Program-made: the position numbers and the translations under genes
Part shown: one piece after another, positions 12,040 to 22,918 of the stretch
Numbering within the stretch: position 1 is the first letter of the stretch
How the letters are laid out: each line of letters begins with the position of its first letter
Assembly: GCA_022432975.1 (NCBI GenBank)
Contig: CM039502.1
Location: 9,157,151 to 9,221,150 of the forward strand
Direction: 5' to 3'
From: Begonia masoniana
Taxonomy: Eukaryota > Streptophyta > Magnoliopsida > Cucurbitales > Begoniaceae
Length of the DNA: 64,000 nucleotides
Notes under the pieces: generated by a model
Databases searched by the model: none
The model's input: only the letters and a program-made list of their open reading frames with translations
Told to the model about the DNA's origin: nothing

Positions 12040-12944
12040 AGAACTGTCAATCTTCGTAAAATGATTCCAAACTTCTGATTTTTTCCTTTTCGTTTGACCA
12101 TGTGCAGGACCCTCTACACTATCATTACTGCTTTCCTTCCTAAAACAAATTTAATCAATCAAAATCAACGACTACATCAAAATACTACACATGTTGCTCT
12201 AATCTAATACTCTCAGTCATAATTGAACATCACAAAACAAACAAAGAAATGAAATAAATTACTCTCGGTCACGCCCGAAGAGTCTCCCAAAACAAAAATA
12301 TTAATAAAACAGCACATAACAAACAAAGAAATGAAATAAATTGCTCTCAGTCACGCTCGAAGAGTCTCCCAAAACAGAAACATTATGTAACTAACTAACT
12401 ATACAGTGAAAAATCTAAGATTAATAAAACAAACATGTAATTTTTGCTCTCTGTGAAGTGTGAACAAACGACAGAGAGCAAATTTGCTCTCTGTCGTGTG
12501 TTCACAGAGAGCAAAATCGGCTCTCTGTAAAAATCAATGTTCACACTTCACAGTTCACAGTTCACATAGAGCAAAATCAATGTCAAACACAAAATCAAAC
12601 AACGAATGAAAGAATAGAACATACCCAGTTATTCTGAAGCCTGCTCGGTGCTGCTGTCGTCGTCACCTGTGACCTGTTGTCGTCTACTGTGTCTGTCGTC
12701 GTCTACTATGCTCAAAATCGGTAAAAATCCAACCTAATTCACCGGTTCCGGTTCGGTTCACCGGTTCCGGTTCAATTTGCACACCCCTAGCTTGCACTCT
12801 GCCTGAAATTTGTTAATTGGCATGGGATCCCACTTTTTGATTTGGAATTCAGGAATTTATAACAGAAAACTCATGAGTGATTTTGTTTAGGGTTTTTTAA
12901 AAAAAAAACCTCAAACTATCGGTTTATTTTAAAAAAAAAAACAT

Positions 12945-14181
12945 CAAATTTTACTATTAATAAAAAAAAACCTTAACCTTTCGTAAATACGCAGTTTAAA
13001 CCTCGTAGGGGGTCAGCAGGCCGTCCTCCTCAATCGAGTACGGCCGGTCCAGTTAGACCGGTCGTACTGTCCTCATTTTGCAAAGCTTTTGTAATTTTTC
13101 GGAGAGAGTACGTCCTCTACAAGGAGAGGACGTACTCCACTGGTTAAAACCTGAGGGAGCACGTCCTCTGCTAGGAGAGGACGTACTCCACTAAACCCGT
13201 GACTTTTGTAACGGGTTTCGTTTTTTAGTGTTTATGCATTGTATTTTTATCATGATCAGTACTCTCCACGAATAAGTGATGTCAGTGTATTGTGGAAGTG
13301 AGTTCTGTCTAGGAGACTGGGTTTTAAGTGAAACCGTTTGTGACCCTTCCAGCCTTTCCTGGGAACTTACTTGGAAAGATAATTCTGTCTAGCAGATTGT
13401 CCAGTAGTCTTTCCTGGGAATTAACCTGATCAGTACTCTTCACGTTTTAATTTTTAATTTAAATACTTTTATAGAATATCAAATATAATTAATTTGCGAC
13501 GAACATGATATGTATATTTTTTTTTTACGTTTTTCTCACTTGTATAATCATTATCCAAAAAAAAAAAACTTTTAATATATTAATAAAATACATAAGTTAA
13601 AACGTGAAGAGTACTGATCATGATAAAAATATAATGAATAAACAATACGTCATAAAAAATTTAATATCGGTTTAATACCTTGTATATGAGTGTTTTTTGT
13701 TGGATGTCTAAAATAAATGATAAAAAAATACCTTCGTATCTTGTAGGTGAATGCGGAGAAATATCGTCGAAATAAGAAACGAAGGAGAAAATTGAGAGAA
13801 TTAAGAGAAGTTTTGTGATTTTTTTTAAAGCCGAGATCTGACTTTAAATAGGGGGTAGAGTACGTCCTGTCCATTTGGACAGGACGTACTCTCCACTAAA
13901 AGATGAACGTGACAAAAGTCACGGTTTTAACCAGTGGAGTACGTCCTCTCCTAGCAGAGGACGTACTCTCTCTGGTTTTACCCAGTGGAGTACGTCATCT
14001 CCTAGCAGAGGACGTACTCTCTCCAAAAAATTGCAAATACTTTGCAAAATGAGGACAGTACGGTCGGTCTAGCTGGTCCGACCGTATTCGATTGCGGAGG
14101 ACAGCCTGCTGACCCTCCTGCGAGGTTTAAACTGCGTATTTACGAAAGGTTAAGGTTTTTTTCGATGAATAGTAAAATTTG
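12945..14181. mobile_element. Foldback element with about 300-bp terminal inverted repeats
   Basis: The left arm (about 12945-13245) and right arm (about 13890-14181) are reverse complements at roughly 90%. They contain several nested hairpins built from GTACGTCCTCT / AGAGGACGTAC pairs, and a perfect hairpin at about 13858-13892. The AT-rich centre has further inverted copies of a GATCAGTACTCTTCACG block (13254-13274, 13430-13446, 13600-13620). There is no coding sequence. It is absent from unit B, so it was inserted after the duplication or lost there. Exact ends are uncertain; the superfamily (Mutator-like foldback?) is inferred. Confidence 0.75.
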
Positions 14182-14377
14182 TAAATGAAAATAATAAAAG
14201 CGAATGCTGCGCCGCTTGAACGACGTCGTTTGTCTTTTCACCACTGGCAGCCCCGATATCTGAGGTTTCAGGAACCCCGGCGTTTCCCCCATTTTTACTC
14301 CCTTTATCGAAGCTCCTCCATGGTCACTTTCCGCTTTAAAACTCTATTTGGTCTCCCTACATTGAAAGCTTGTGAAG

Positions 14378-16864
14378 ATGAGAAGATTCGGCTCAGTTTT
14401 ATCGACTCTGTTCTCTTCTACACCCATTGGAATTTTCCGCCCCACAAGGTTTTCCTCTGCCTCACTAACTTTTCCCTCTTCCTCATTTTCTTTACTTTGA
14501 TCTTATTTCTGTTATTTGGAACGCAAATGTGGTCAAGAGTCTGCCTCTTAGTTTTAGTTTTCAATTTGATTGGTCGGACAAGAAATTCATTGCTTGGTTA
14601 TATGAGATTTAGTTTGACTTCTGTTTGTACTTGCTCTATACAACGTGGTTTCTCTGGCTTGACGGATTTTTATTTTCTTTTCTGTAAATTTCCCTTGTTC
14701 TTTGAGTTACTTAAAACTATGATTGTTCTATGAATTTAGGAATCAACTTCCATTTTCTCGGACACTCTTTATCTGTGGGGCAAAATCTGGTAAGCTTTTC
14801 TTTTCCGTTTTTATGACCCCTTTTATGCAGCCACCCCATGTAAAAGGAGTCTTCTTTAGACCAGGCTAACCAGTACACTTTGATATTGTGGTGTAGCTGA
14901 TTCTGAGACAGATGGATCTTTCGGCTTACAATTGGTATCTCCAACCCTCTTAGCTGCAGAAAAAGAAAAGGCCAAGGCTGTTTTGACCTCGTTCTTAAAG
15001 AGACAAAGTCTGAGCAATGCACTGGCTGCCAAAACAATTAAAAAGTCTGAGCTTTTCATCAACCAGCTTGTCTCAAAGCTTCATTCTGTTCACAAGTCTC
15101 GATATCTAGAAGGTTCGAATTTTGTTTCTATGGGTACTCTAGCTAAAATAACTAATGTTAATGTAGTTTGTCAAATTAAAATAAAAAAAGGTTAAGTGCA
15201 ATTTGGCTAACGGTTAGGGTAATTTACTCATTAGACCTTAAACTAATTTTTGAACAAATTGAATCTCAATCTTTCAACTATCAACAATTTGAATTCAATC
15301 ACCAATTTATCTGTTAAATTCAACACATGTATACCATGTTTTCTATCTAATATGGTGTTGTAATATTATTTCGAACTCTATTGTGCGACTAATAGAGTTC
15401 AAAATCACCATATAGTACATTGATAGAGTTCAAAATCAAGTTAAAACATTTAATTAAATGAAATATGAAATTGATGATGGTTGTAAGGTGGAGGTTCAAT
15501 TTGTTCAAAAAAATAGTTGAACATCTAATCTATAAATGAGTTCAAACGTTAATTTCACATTATCAAAAAATAGATGTCTAATAAATTACTTTTATCTTTG
15601 CAGGAAGTGAGTTGAGGAGTGGAGGTTCAATTTGTTCAAAAAAATAGTTGAACATTTAATCTGTAAATGAGTTCAAACGTTAGGATTTAAATTTCACATT
15701 ACCCAAAAATAGATGTCTAATAAATTACTGTTTATCTTTGCAGGAAAAGAGTCGACGACCCTTGATATTGGAGATGCTCTTAATCCTTACCTTGAATCTC
15801 TCCTTAAGGAATATGGAAAAGTTTTTGTAAATGTGGTGGAAAGCTTTCCAAATCCACCAACGGAAGAAAAACCAACTTTAACTGTTGCAGTGCCGGCTTC
15901 CCTTCCGGTGTCCCATTCAACCATTGCTAATAAGAAGCAGAGAGTAATGTCTCGAGTAAGTGAGATAGGTCCAGCAGGAAAGCTCAGCCCTCCCATCCTC
16001 TATCTCATAGAGCTAGGAATGGATCTCGAACAGATTAAAAAAATTACTCGCAGGTGCCCATATTTTGCTTATTATAGTTTGGAAGGGAAAATAAAGCCTT
16101 TGGTTGAGTTTTTTCTTGAACTAGGAGTACTCAAGTCACATATTCCTACCATCTTCAACAAAGCGCCTCAATTATGTGGGCTTAGGCTGTCTGAAACTTT
16201 GATCCCTACAATGGAATATCTAGAATCTCGCGGTATAGATAAGAAGCAATGGGCAAAATTGATATATCGCTTTCCACAGATTCTCACTATGAGCAGACAA
16301 AAAATGGAAGCAAATTTAGAGTTTCTCATTGAGATTGGACTGTCAGAGGAGAAGATAAGTACTATCATAAATCGATTCCCCCAGATTATAAGTTATAGCG
16401 TGGAGGACAAATTACGACCTACTGCTCAGTATTTTTGTTCTTTGGGAGTCGATGTGGCTATTCTTCTTTACCGATCTCCCCAAACTTTTGGATTGAGTAT
16501 TAAGGCGAAGTTGATTCCCGTGACCAATTTTTTCTTGGAGAGAGGTTATAGTATGGAAGATGTTGGGACCATGATTTCAAGATTTAGACCTCTTTGTACT
16601 TGCAGCTTAGTAGAAAGCTTGATGCCAAAGTGGGATTTTTTTTTAACCATGGATTACTCCGCATCAGAATTGGTTAAATTTCCCCAGTTTTTTGGTTACA
16701 GGTTGGATGGAAGAATTAGACCAAGGTATGCTATTATGAAAGAGAGTGGTGTAAAGTTGTTTCTAAGCCAAATGTTAATGACGTCCAGTGAGGATTTCGA
16801 GCAAATTTTGAAGAGGAAGGTGAAGAAAATGCTTTCAACAAATGATCCAAGTGAATTGCATTGA
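14378..16864 (+). CDS. mTERF-family organelle protein, copy 1 (485 aa)
   Basis: Proposed exons: 14378-14448, 14740-14789, 14897-15112, 15744-16864. All have GT-AG borders, the phases fit, and the total is 1458 nt. The large last exon encodes tandem mTERF repeats of about 35 residues, recognisable by repeated LxxIGL/LGV..I..RFPQI blocks (for example LIYRFPQI, IINRFPQI, LLYRSPQTF). Family knowledge: plant mTERFs are helical nucleic-acid binders acting in mitochondria or chloroplasts in transcription, splicing or stability of organelle RNAs. The N-terminus (MRRFGSVLSTLFSST..) is basic and Ser/Thr-rich, like a transit peptide. The exact target is unknown. Intron 3 carries a MITE and a duplicated acceptor. 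No lesion seen. Confidence 0.88.
15195..15600. mobile_element. MITE-like insertion in mTERF intron 3 (copy 1)
   Basis: The sequence from about 15208 (CTCATTAGACC..GAACAAATTGAATC) is repeated inverted near 15495-15545 (GGTTCAATTTGTTC..CTATAAATGAG). A second inner inverted pair (GAGTTCAAAATCA) lies at about 15390-15440. The same element is in the same intron of copy 2 (23753-24125), so it was there before the duplication. It has no coding capacity. Confidence 0.65.
15489..15744 (+). repeat. Tandem duplication containing the intron 3 splice acceptor (copy 1)
   Basis: A block of about 120-135 bp, from GGAGGTTCAATTTG to TTTATCTTTGCAGGAA, occurs twice (about 15489-15604 and 15622-15744). This gives two equally good acceptors, CAG at 15601-15603 and at 15741-15743. 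Only the second keeps the mTERF frame; the first reaches TAG at 15645-15647 after about 14 codons. The same arrangement exists in copy 2. Confidence 0.9.
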
Positions 16865-17175
16865 TGGAGGCTCAGAAATGGAAGACGAGAAAGATGCAAG
16901 TGAATGGCAGTGATGAAGTGAAAGAAAATATAGAAGAAGTGCCTGCCAGGGTGTGAATAGCAGTAGATTTCAGACAGCATCAAAGATATTGTTGTGAACC
17001 TTTGTCAAATAGGCACGATTTCTGATCGAGAAACAAATATTCGGTGATTCGATTTGTCGGTTTTCGATGAAAAAGATGGTACGTATGAACCTTAGTCAGC
17101 ATTCATCGGTTGCTAAATATACGATCGAGCTTCTCCTGGCGGATCCTTTTCTGACCTTAGTTTTGCAAAATGAAC

Positions 17176-18799
17176 CAGTTACGAAAATCCAAATTAAGCA
17201 CAATGCAGTAAAAAAGAAGAAGAATCCGAAAGAGCAGGGCGTTATTCTACGAGTGTAGGTAATGGCAATACTTAAGAGAGTGCGGAAGAGCCCAACGTAG
17301 AATTTAGAGCAGAGAAGCCGGAGAAGTGAGCCTGAGACCGGAGACGAACCAATCCACCGGTGAACTCCATGGGAAATCTGCGTCCAAAAGGGATGTCTTA
17401 ATAAAAATAGAAGAATCTAAGAACGACAAAATAGAATGATATTTCAGGAGAATACGACGCCGTTTGATCGCGTCGTACAAACCGCTGATAAAATGAACCA
17501 CAAGCAGTACTAGGTCGTGGGACCACGTAGGGGCTGCAGTTCGTGGGTGGGCCGCGTGTTTTATAACGAAAAGAAGCGCGAGTGTGATAAAGCGAAAGCG
17601 TTGAATTTACCAACACAAATGGAGGGAAAGAAAGGTCCTGGTGACCTATAGTGGACCCGCGCCACATCAGCAAATTTTGTCTGGAACGCGTCTCTTACAG
17701 TGTCAGGCTGCAACTCATCAAATAAATTAATATTATTTAAATAAATTATATTATCTCTCTCTGTCCCATCTTTTAATCTACCTCAAGTAATCTTGGACTC
17801 CAATAATAACACCCTTATGGACTCCAATAATAACACCCTTAATTCGTTGCTTATAAAATAATTTTATATTAATTTTTTTATATATAATATTTAATCTAAT
17901 TAAAATAAATAAACAAATAAATAAAATTTATTAAAAAATTAATTTTAACCATAGTTGCTCTCAATTAGATAGCACCTCCGTTGGAGGTGCTTTAGTGAGC
18001 TGCCAGTTGGGCCCATCCTGACTTTCTCATGCGCTTTGCTAATTCCAGTTGGTGCTATTTTTAAGATTCGAGAAAATTAAAAAGAATATAAACTCTAATT
18101 TTATAAAATTATTTGAATTGATTTGTTAAATTTGAGCGAGTTTTAGCTGTGTCGGCACAGCTCCGTAGTTAATATTAGGGTTTTTTATTTTACTGTGTAT
18201 TGTTACTGAGTGATGTTATATTTATTCTTTTATTATATGCTATTAAAATATTTACTGACGTATCAAACAATGATTGATGTAATTAAAGTGTAATTAATAC
18301 AATAAATTATACATAATTAATTTATTAGCATCAATCATTACTTGACACGTCATCAAATATTTTAAGAAAATAAATATAGTATCATTTATTATTACTTGAG
18401 TTGCAAAACTCACTAGTACTTTATTTAGATTACGGTGAATTTTTTTTCCGCTCGCAATTTTTTTTTGTTCAGAGAGAAATTTTCATGTAATTAATAATAT
18501 CAGTGGTCATGCTATGTTTAGCGTATATTCTTAACTTCTAATATAGTGCTTATTAATTAATATAATTAATTATAAATAATTAAAGTAACACATTAATTTA
18601 AGTGTCATGATAGTATATAAAATTAAAAGATAAATATAACGTTACTCTTGTGTTTGTCGATATAACTAGATTTAAGAAATAACTCTATAAATATTTACTA
18701 CATAATTATATAAAAAATAATATTATGCTTGCACTCACAAAAACCTATTAAATAATAATTAATATAATAAATTATAAATATTTTATTACATTAATTTTT
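17176..18799. other. Spacer between duplication units A and B
   Basis: No gene is supported. Contents: a region of mixed composition at 17176-17720, a 23-bp direct tandem duplication (GGACTCCAATAATAACACCC..) at about 17789-17838, then AT-rich sequence with a MITE at about 18209-18388 and weaker related inverted sequences at about 18504-18660 and 18722-18880. Short ORFs here have no recognisable similarity. Confidence 0.5.
18209..18388. mobile_element. Short AT-rich MITE, copy 1 of a family
   Basis: Ends are inverted (GTGATGTTATATTTATTCTT vs its near complement), each followed by an inner inverted block with GACGTATCAAACAATGATTG / CAATCATTACTTGACACGTC. Similar elements lie at 20746-20887 and 44321-44471. 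Small non-autonomous DNA element; superfamily not assigned. Confidence 0.65.
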
Positions 18800-19135
18800 A
18801 TTAATTAATTAATTTGATACGTTAATAAATTTTTTAAAATATTAGAATAAAACATTAAAGGTAATATTATTCTTATGTAAATATTTTCCGTCGGAGAGAT
18901 GAAAGAGGGAGCCTAAATAAATGCATATTTTGGAAGGAAAATAAAAGTAAAATGTGCAAAGAGGAAGAAGCAATCAATCTAGTCCTACGAATCAACAAAA
19001 CGAGAGATTTTAGATTTCACGAAATCTGCGTGGTCCGCCATTTTCACTTCGCACGGAGCTACTCCATCTTCCGTTTTCTGCCTGCTAAACTCCTAAAGCT
19101 TTCATATTGGTTTCCGTAGGTTGAAAAGCTTAGAA

Positions 19136-19207
19136 ATGAGAAGATTCTGCGCCGTCTTCTCTGCGCAGCTCGCTTCTATACCTAGAGTTATTCACTGTAC
19201 CACAAGG
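19136..19207 (+). pseudogene. Orphan first exon of an mTERF gene (unit B)
   Basis: Counterpart of the exon at 6364: MRRFCAVFSAQLASIPRVIHC.., then AAG|GTATTC. Its 5' flank (from about 18955) matches unit A. No downstream mTERF exon follows before the intact copy at 22919. The frame runs on without a stop to 19402, but that part has no mTERF similarity and is probably intron sequence. Confidence 0.6.
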
Positions 19208-20044
19208 TATTCTCCTCTGTCTCGGTTTTACGCCTCAAAAATTCGTGTATATTCTAATATTTGCTTTATTTCTACTAATATGCGGTTCTACACGTTCTAT
19301 TTTTCCAATCTTCTCATTTCTAATCTGATCCTAAAGTCTGCAACTTATTTTTTTGATGGAAATCCTCTTATTCGAATTAATTGCCAACACAAAAGAAGCT
19401 AGAAATGGAAGAACGACAAGGAAGAAGATAAATTTTATGGTTAAGGAGGATTCTTCCATTAACCATTAGGCGATACTGAAACCAAGAAAGACCACGACAC
19501 AAACTCTCTTCACGACTAGTCTTCTCCAATGTACTCCATCATCACCTTCCCATCTGCAAAACCTCAAAGAAAATCAAGAAATAGTTGAAAATATCTTCGT
19601 TTGAACTCTGTTCTTAATGAATTATTTCAAAACATATTGTTTCCAGCTCCTTTATTCACTTATCTTTTAGTTTTCTTTAATTAATTTTAAGAAAATTCAA
19701 AGCAAAAAATGGATAACGAAAAGACAACAAGGATATATCAATACTCATGCAGCAACTCTGCATTTGAGAGGCCTTCCCAGGTTAGTTACTGTCATTTCCA
19801 TATGTTATATTACTTGAAAACAAAACAGGCATTTAGAAGTTCAAATTTTGATTTTCTGTGTGTTCTCTGTTCATTTTGCCAAAACTATGACCTGTTACAT
19901 AGAGGTGAGATTTCTTTGAATTTTTGAAATGATACCTTTATTTACGTGTCTTCCAGCTACTTTATCGCCTACTTTGATTTCACGTTTCTGTGAAATATAT
20001 ACACGAAATCGTTTATAGATTGTAACTAGAACCTCATTTTTCTA

Positions 20045-20250
20045 AATCCATCTCACATCAATAACTCGACCCCTACCACCTATGGGTAGTTTTAGACAAG
20101 TTTCTTTTGAAGTGGATACCTGAATGCCAAGTATGGCTTGTAATAATCTATCTTCGAGGGCATACGATAATTCTTTTGCCATCTGAGGTGTAAATTTACC
20201 CACTAAAATATCAACCGTCTCCACCCAAGATCCCAGCAGTACAATTCCTT
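20045..20250 (-). pseudogene. rpoB: Nuclear copy of a chloroplast rpoB fragment (NUPT)
   Basis: The minus-strand translation [20 protein letters not shown].., followed by [17 protein letters not shown], is recognisable as the conserved part of the plastid RNA polymerase beta subunit. The reading frame is open through the fragment, but it has no start, no neighbouring polymerase sequence on either side, and residues that look drifted (for example the stretch [12 protein letters not shown]). Upstream of the GSWVE block the match stops. This is a short plastid-to-nucleus DNA transfer without likely function. Identification rests on recall of plastid RpoB. Confidence 0.85.
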
Positions 20251-20745
20251 GCCATATATTTGCTGAGAGTGACATTATGTTTGGCAACATTTGGTGCTAA
20301 TTCTTGGTACGATAGAAGAAACCTAAATCATATAGAGTTTTTAGATGGAGGAAATAATGAAAGGATCGGAGGAAATAATGAACTCGGTGTGTGAGTTAGG
20401 CAGGTTGGAAGTAGACTCAGGAGTGGGTGGGACGTGTGTGATTGGACTTTGGTTGGGGAAGATAACCGGAGAAGAATTACAGGAATCACTGGAGCTATGA
20501 CTAGACTTTTTGAGGCAAGAAATAGAATCCGACGCTGACAACGAAGATGATGATCGTCGTTACTTCGCCCACTATCACATTCTCACCACAGGTTAATCAA
20601 ACTCTGCAACTGATCTGGGTTTGCTTCCAATTAGCCTCAATCTTTTATTTTAGTTCATCTACGTTTATTTCTCATGCTGTTGAAGAAGATGCCGAGGAAA
20701 GAATAGTCGTGAAGAGAGTTTGGGTTCGGGTCATTTCTGATTGAA

Positions 20746-20887
20746 CAATGTTAAGTTTATTCTCTTAAAATATTTGCTGACGTGTCAAACACTGATATTT
20801 ATAATTTATTACATGAATTACATGTTAATTGTATCAATCATTATTTGACACGTCGACGAGTATTTTAAAAGAGTAAACGTAACATTA
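20746..20887. mobile_element. Short AT-rich MITE, copy 2 of the family
   Basis: Left end AATGTTAAGTTTATTCTCTT and right end near-complementary (AAGAGTAAACGTAACATT). Inner inverted blocks with GACGTGTCAAACA / TTTGACACGTC match the element at 18209-18388. Confidence 0.7.
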
Positions 20888-21834
20888 CTCTTTAAGTTTC
20901 AACATTTTGCGTAATGTTACCACTAGATGTGATGATTCATTGATTATCACATGCAACATTTAAATGAAATAGTGACGATAATTTTTAAAATGCTAACGAA
21001 TGTTGTGTTTAGAATTGATTTGTCAAAAAAATTAAATTAAAATTGAAATTATAAATGACTCTAAACGTCAAAGTTTAAATTGTAATTTCTTTTATTTTTT
21101 CTTTTAATAATGGATTTCTCTTTTATTTCAAATTTTTTGGAAGATTATAATAATTTGAAGTTTTTGTTGTAAAAATTAAATTAGAATAGTACACTACGCT
21201 ATTGGATATTAATCCCAACTTATTAATGATTTTAAGTATTTTTTTCAAGATCATATCATACATTTTTTATGGGTAATTTTCACAAACCATAAACTATAAG
21301 AGGTTAACAAAATCAGCTTAAATTTTTTTTTTTTATAAAGAAGTTGCCATTAAATTATTTACACTTAACAACTTAGCCCTTAGCAAGATCTTGTTGTAAA
21401 CAAGAGGGGTCTTGCTCTCGGGAGGGGGTTTGGTTGTTGTGCGGGAGAGGATAAAGAAATCTCGTGGTGTTTTATAAACACCCCAGAGCGGGATCTTGCT
21501 ATTAAAAACGGGACCTCGTTCATTTTTTTCGCTCTAGAATGAAACTTGCAGTGGGATTCCGCTTGCATTATGCCTGAAATTTGTTAATTGGCACGGGATT
21601 CTACTTTTTGATTCGGAATTGAAGAATTTATAACGGAAAACTCAAGAGCGGGGTCTTACTTGTCAACAACGGGATCATGCCGAGTGTTAAGTAGTTAATT
21701 ATAGATAGTTTAACGACAATTTTGTTTACACAAAAAAAAAAAATGGAGAGTGATTTTGTTTATTCCATATAATTTAAGGTTTTTTTTTAGTAAATTACCT
21801 GTTTTTTTAATCAGAATAGTAAATAAAAATAATA

Positions 21835-22682
21835 GGGTAATTATCGATTTGAACCCTGTACTATACACGTTTTTTCAATTCGGCCCCTGTACTAAAAAAA
21901 CCGGCAAACCAAACCCTGCACTTTGATTCTGTTATCAGTTTTGACCTTCTATCAATAATTTCATTAAACCTTCATTGAAAAAACTAACAAACGATCTTAG
22001 ATTCAGTTGAAATTTTTACCACATGTTCACTACTTAATGAGAAGATAATCTGAAAATTTTCGTGATTTTTTAACACATGTACGATTTATTGAAATTTTAT
22101 TTTAATATTTTATAAAAGTACTATAATAAATCATACAAATTTTAGAAAATCACGAAACTTTTTTTATTATCTACCCATGATAGGTTGAACATGTGGAAAA
22201 ATTTTCAAATAAATCAAATATTGTTTGTTATTTTTTTAAAAATTAATTTATAAAATAAAGAAGAAACTGAGATTAATTTAAATAAATATCAAACGATATT
22301 AGATTTATTTGAAACTTTTTCTAAATGTTCACCATATTATGGGTAGAAAATAGAAAAATTTGCGTAATTTTTTAAAACTTGTATGATTTATTATAATATT
22401 GTTAAACAATACTAAAATAAAATTATAATAAATCGTAGATGGGTTAAAAAATCACGAAAATTCTCAGATTATTTTCTCATTACGTAATGAACATGTGGTA
22501 AAAATTTTAATTGAATCTAAGATCGTTTGATAGTTTTTTCAATGAGGGTTTTTTGAAATTGTTAGTAGAAGGTCAAAACTGATAACAGAATCAAAGTACA
22601 GGGTTCGGTTTGTCGGTTTTTTTAGTACAGGGGCCGAATTGAAAAAACGTGTATAGTACAAGGTTCAAATCGATAATTTCCC
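21835..22682. mobile_element. Mutator-type MITE (848 bp) in unit B
   Basis: It has long inverted ends beginning GGGTAATTATCGATTTGAACC and ending with the near-complement, with the arms extending about 150 bp (the ACTAAAAAAACCGGCAAACC block on both sides). Flanking 9-mers AAAATAATA (21826-21834) and TAAATAATA (22683-22691) agree at 8 of 9, fitting a Mutator-type 9-bp duplication. Unit A near 14185-14200 has a single copy of this target. A 3' fragment of the same family lies at 32695-33095. Confidence 0.82.
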
Positions 22683-22918
22683 TAAATAATAAAAGCGAAT
22701 GCTGCGCCGCTTGGACGACGTCGTTTATCTTTTGCAGTGGGTGCTTGAAATGATGCTTATTAACTTCCACCCCCCGATATCTGAGGTTCCAGGAGCCGCG
22801 GCGTTTTCTCCATTTTTACTCCCTTAATCGAAGCTCCTCCATGGTCACTTTCCGCTTTAAAACTCTCTTAACTGTCCGAAGGCGCTATTTGGTCTCCCTA
22901 CATTGAAAGCTTGTGAAG

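Larger units (their letters stand above)
6911..12110 (-). pseudogene. hAT transposase (BED finger, RNase-H-like core, dimerisation domain), interrupted
   Basis: Pieces in order on the minus strand: a BED-type zinc finger (C-x2-C..H-x5-C, split just upstream by the TRIM); the N-terminal core at 11087-10549; the catalytic region broken between VDNA and the next residues by the solo LTR; 8282-7348; and the hAT C-terminal dimerisation motif (STVASESAFSNGGRVLDSFRSSLSP) at 7298-7100. A last small exon ends at TAG 6911-6913 after an intron whose acceptor is near 6963. Independent lesions: a stop codon in the RN*NGL stretch near 8232, and a scrambled join at 7936-7986. It is a relative of the transposase at 27620-29718. 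Confidence 0.88.
6487..12789 (-). mobile_element. hAT element 1 (6303 bp) with perfect 8-bp target duplication
   Basis: Termini TAGGGGTGTGCAAA and its complement are flanked by the 8-bp duplication GCTTGCAC (6479-6486 and 12790-12797). Unit B keeps the empty site near 21562, which proves the insertion. The element holds a hAT transposase pseudogene on the minus strand, a Copia solo LTR (8290-10548) and a TRIM (11174-12039). Subterminal regions are rich in GGTTTCGGTT/CCGGTTC motifs, as usual for this group. The 5' side (12440-12560) has hairpin-forming GCTCTCTG / CAGAGAGC pairs. Confidence 0.93.
6045..17175. repeat. Tandem segmental duplication, unit A
   Basis: Unit A matches unit B (18800-25737) through the 5' block (6150-6485 vs 18920-19210 and 21535-21565), the flank beyond the hAT insertion (12790-12900 vs 21560-21760) and the whole mTERF gene (14185-17150 vs 22685-25725). 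Identity is high by eye in the mTERF part, introns included. Unit A is longer because of the hAT and foldback insertions. The edges are approximate because both lie in AT-rich sequence. Confidence 0.85.
19214..21534. other. Block present only in unit B
   Basis: In unit A the flanking sequences (GGTAT..TTCTCCTCT and the GCAGTGGGATTCC block) lie about 50 bp apart; here they are 2.3 kb apart. The block contains a chloroplast rpoB fragment (about 20045-20240), a MITE (20746-20887), short unrecognised ORFs (19709-19927; 20341-20541 minus) and low-complexity sequence. Whether unit B gained or unit A lost it cannot be decided here. Confidence 0.75.

Noticed and set aside
16696..16983. Minus-strand ORF across the mTERF 3' end (also 25242-25442)
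   Set aside because: Shadow of the mTERF coding exon on the other strand.
20341..20541. Ser/Pro-rich minus-strand ORF next to the rpoB fragment
   Set aside because: Short, low complexity, no recognisable family, not part of rpoB.
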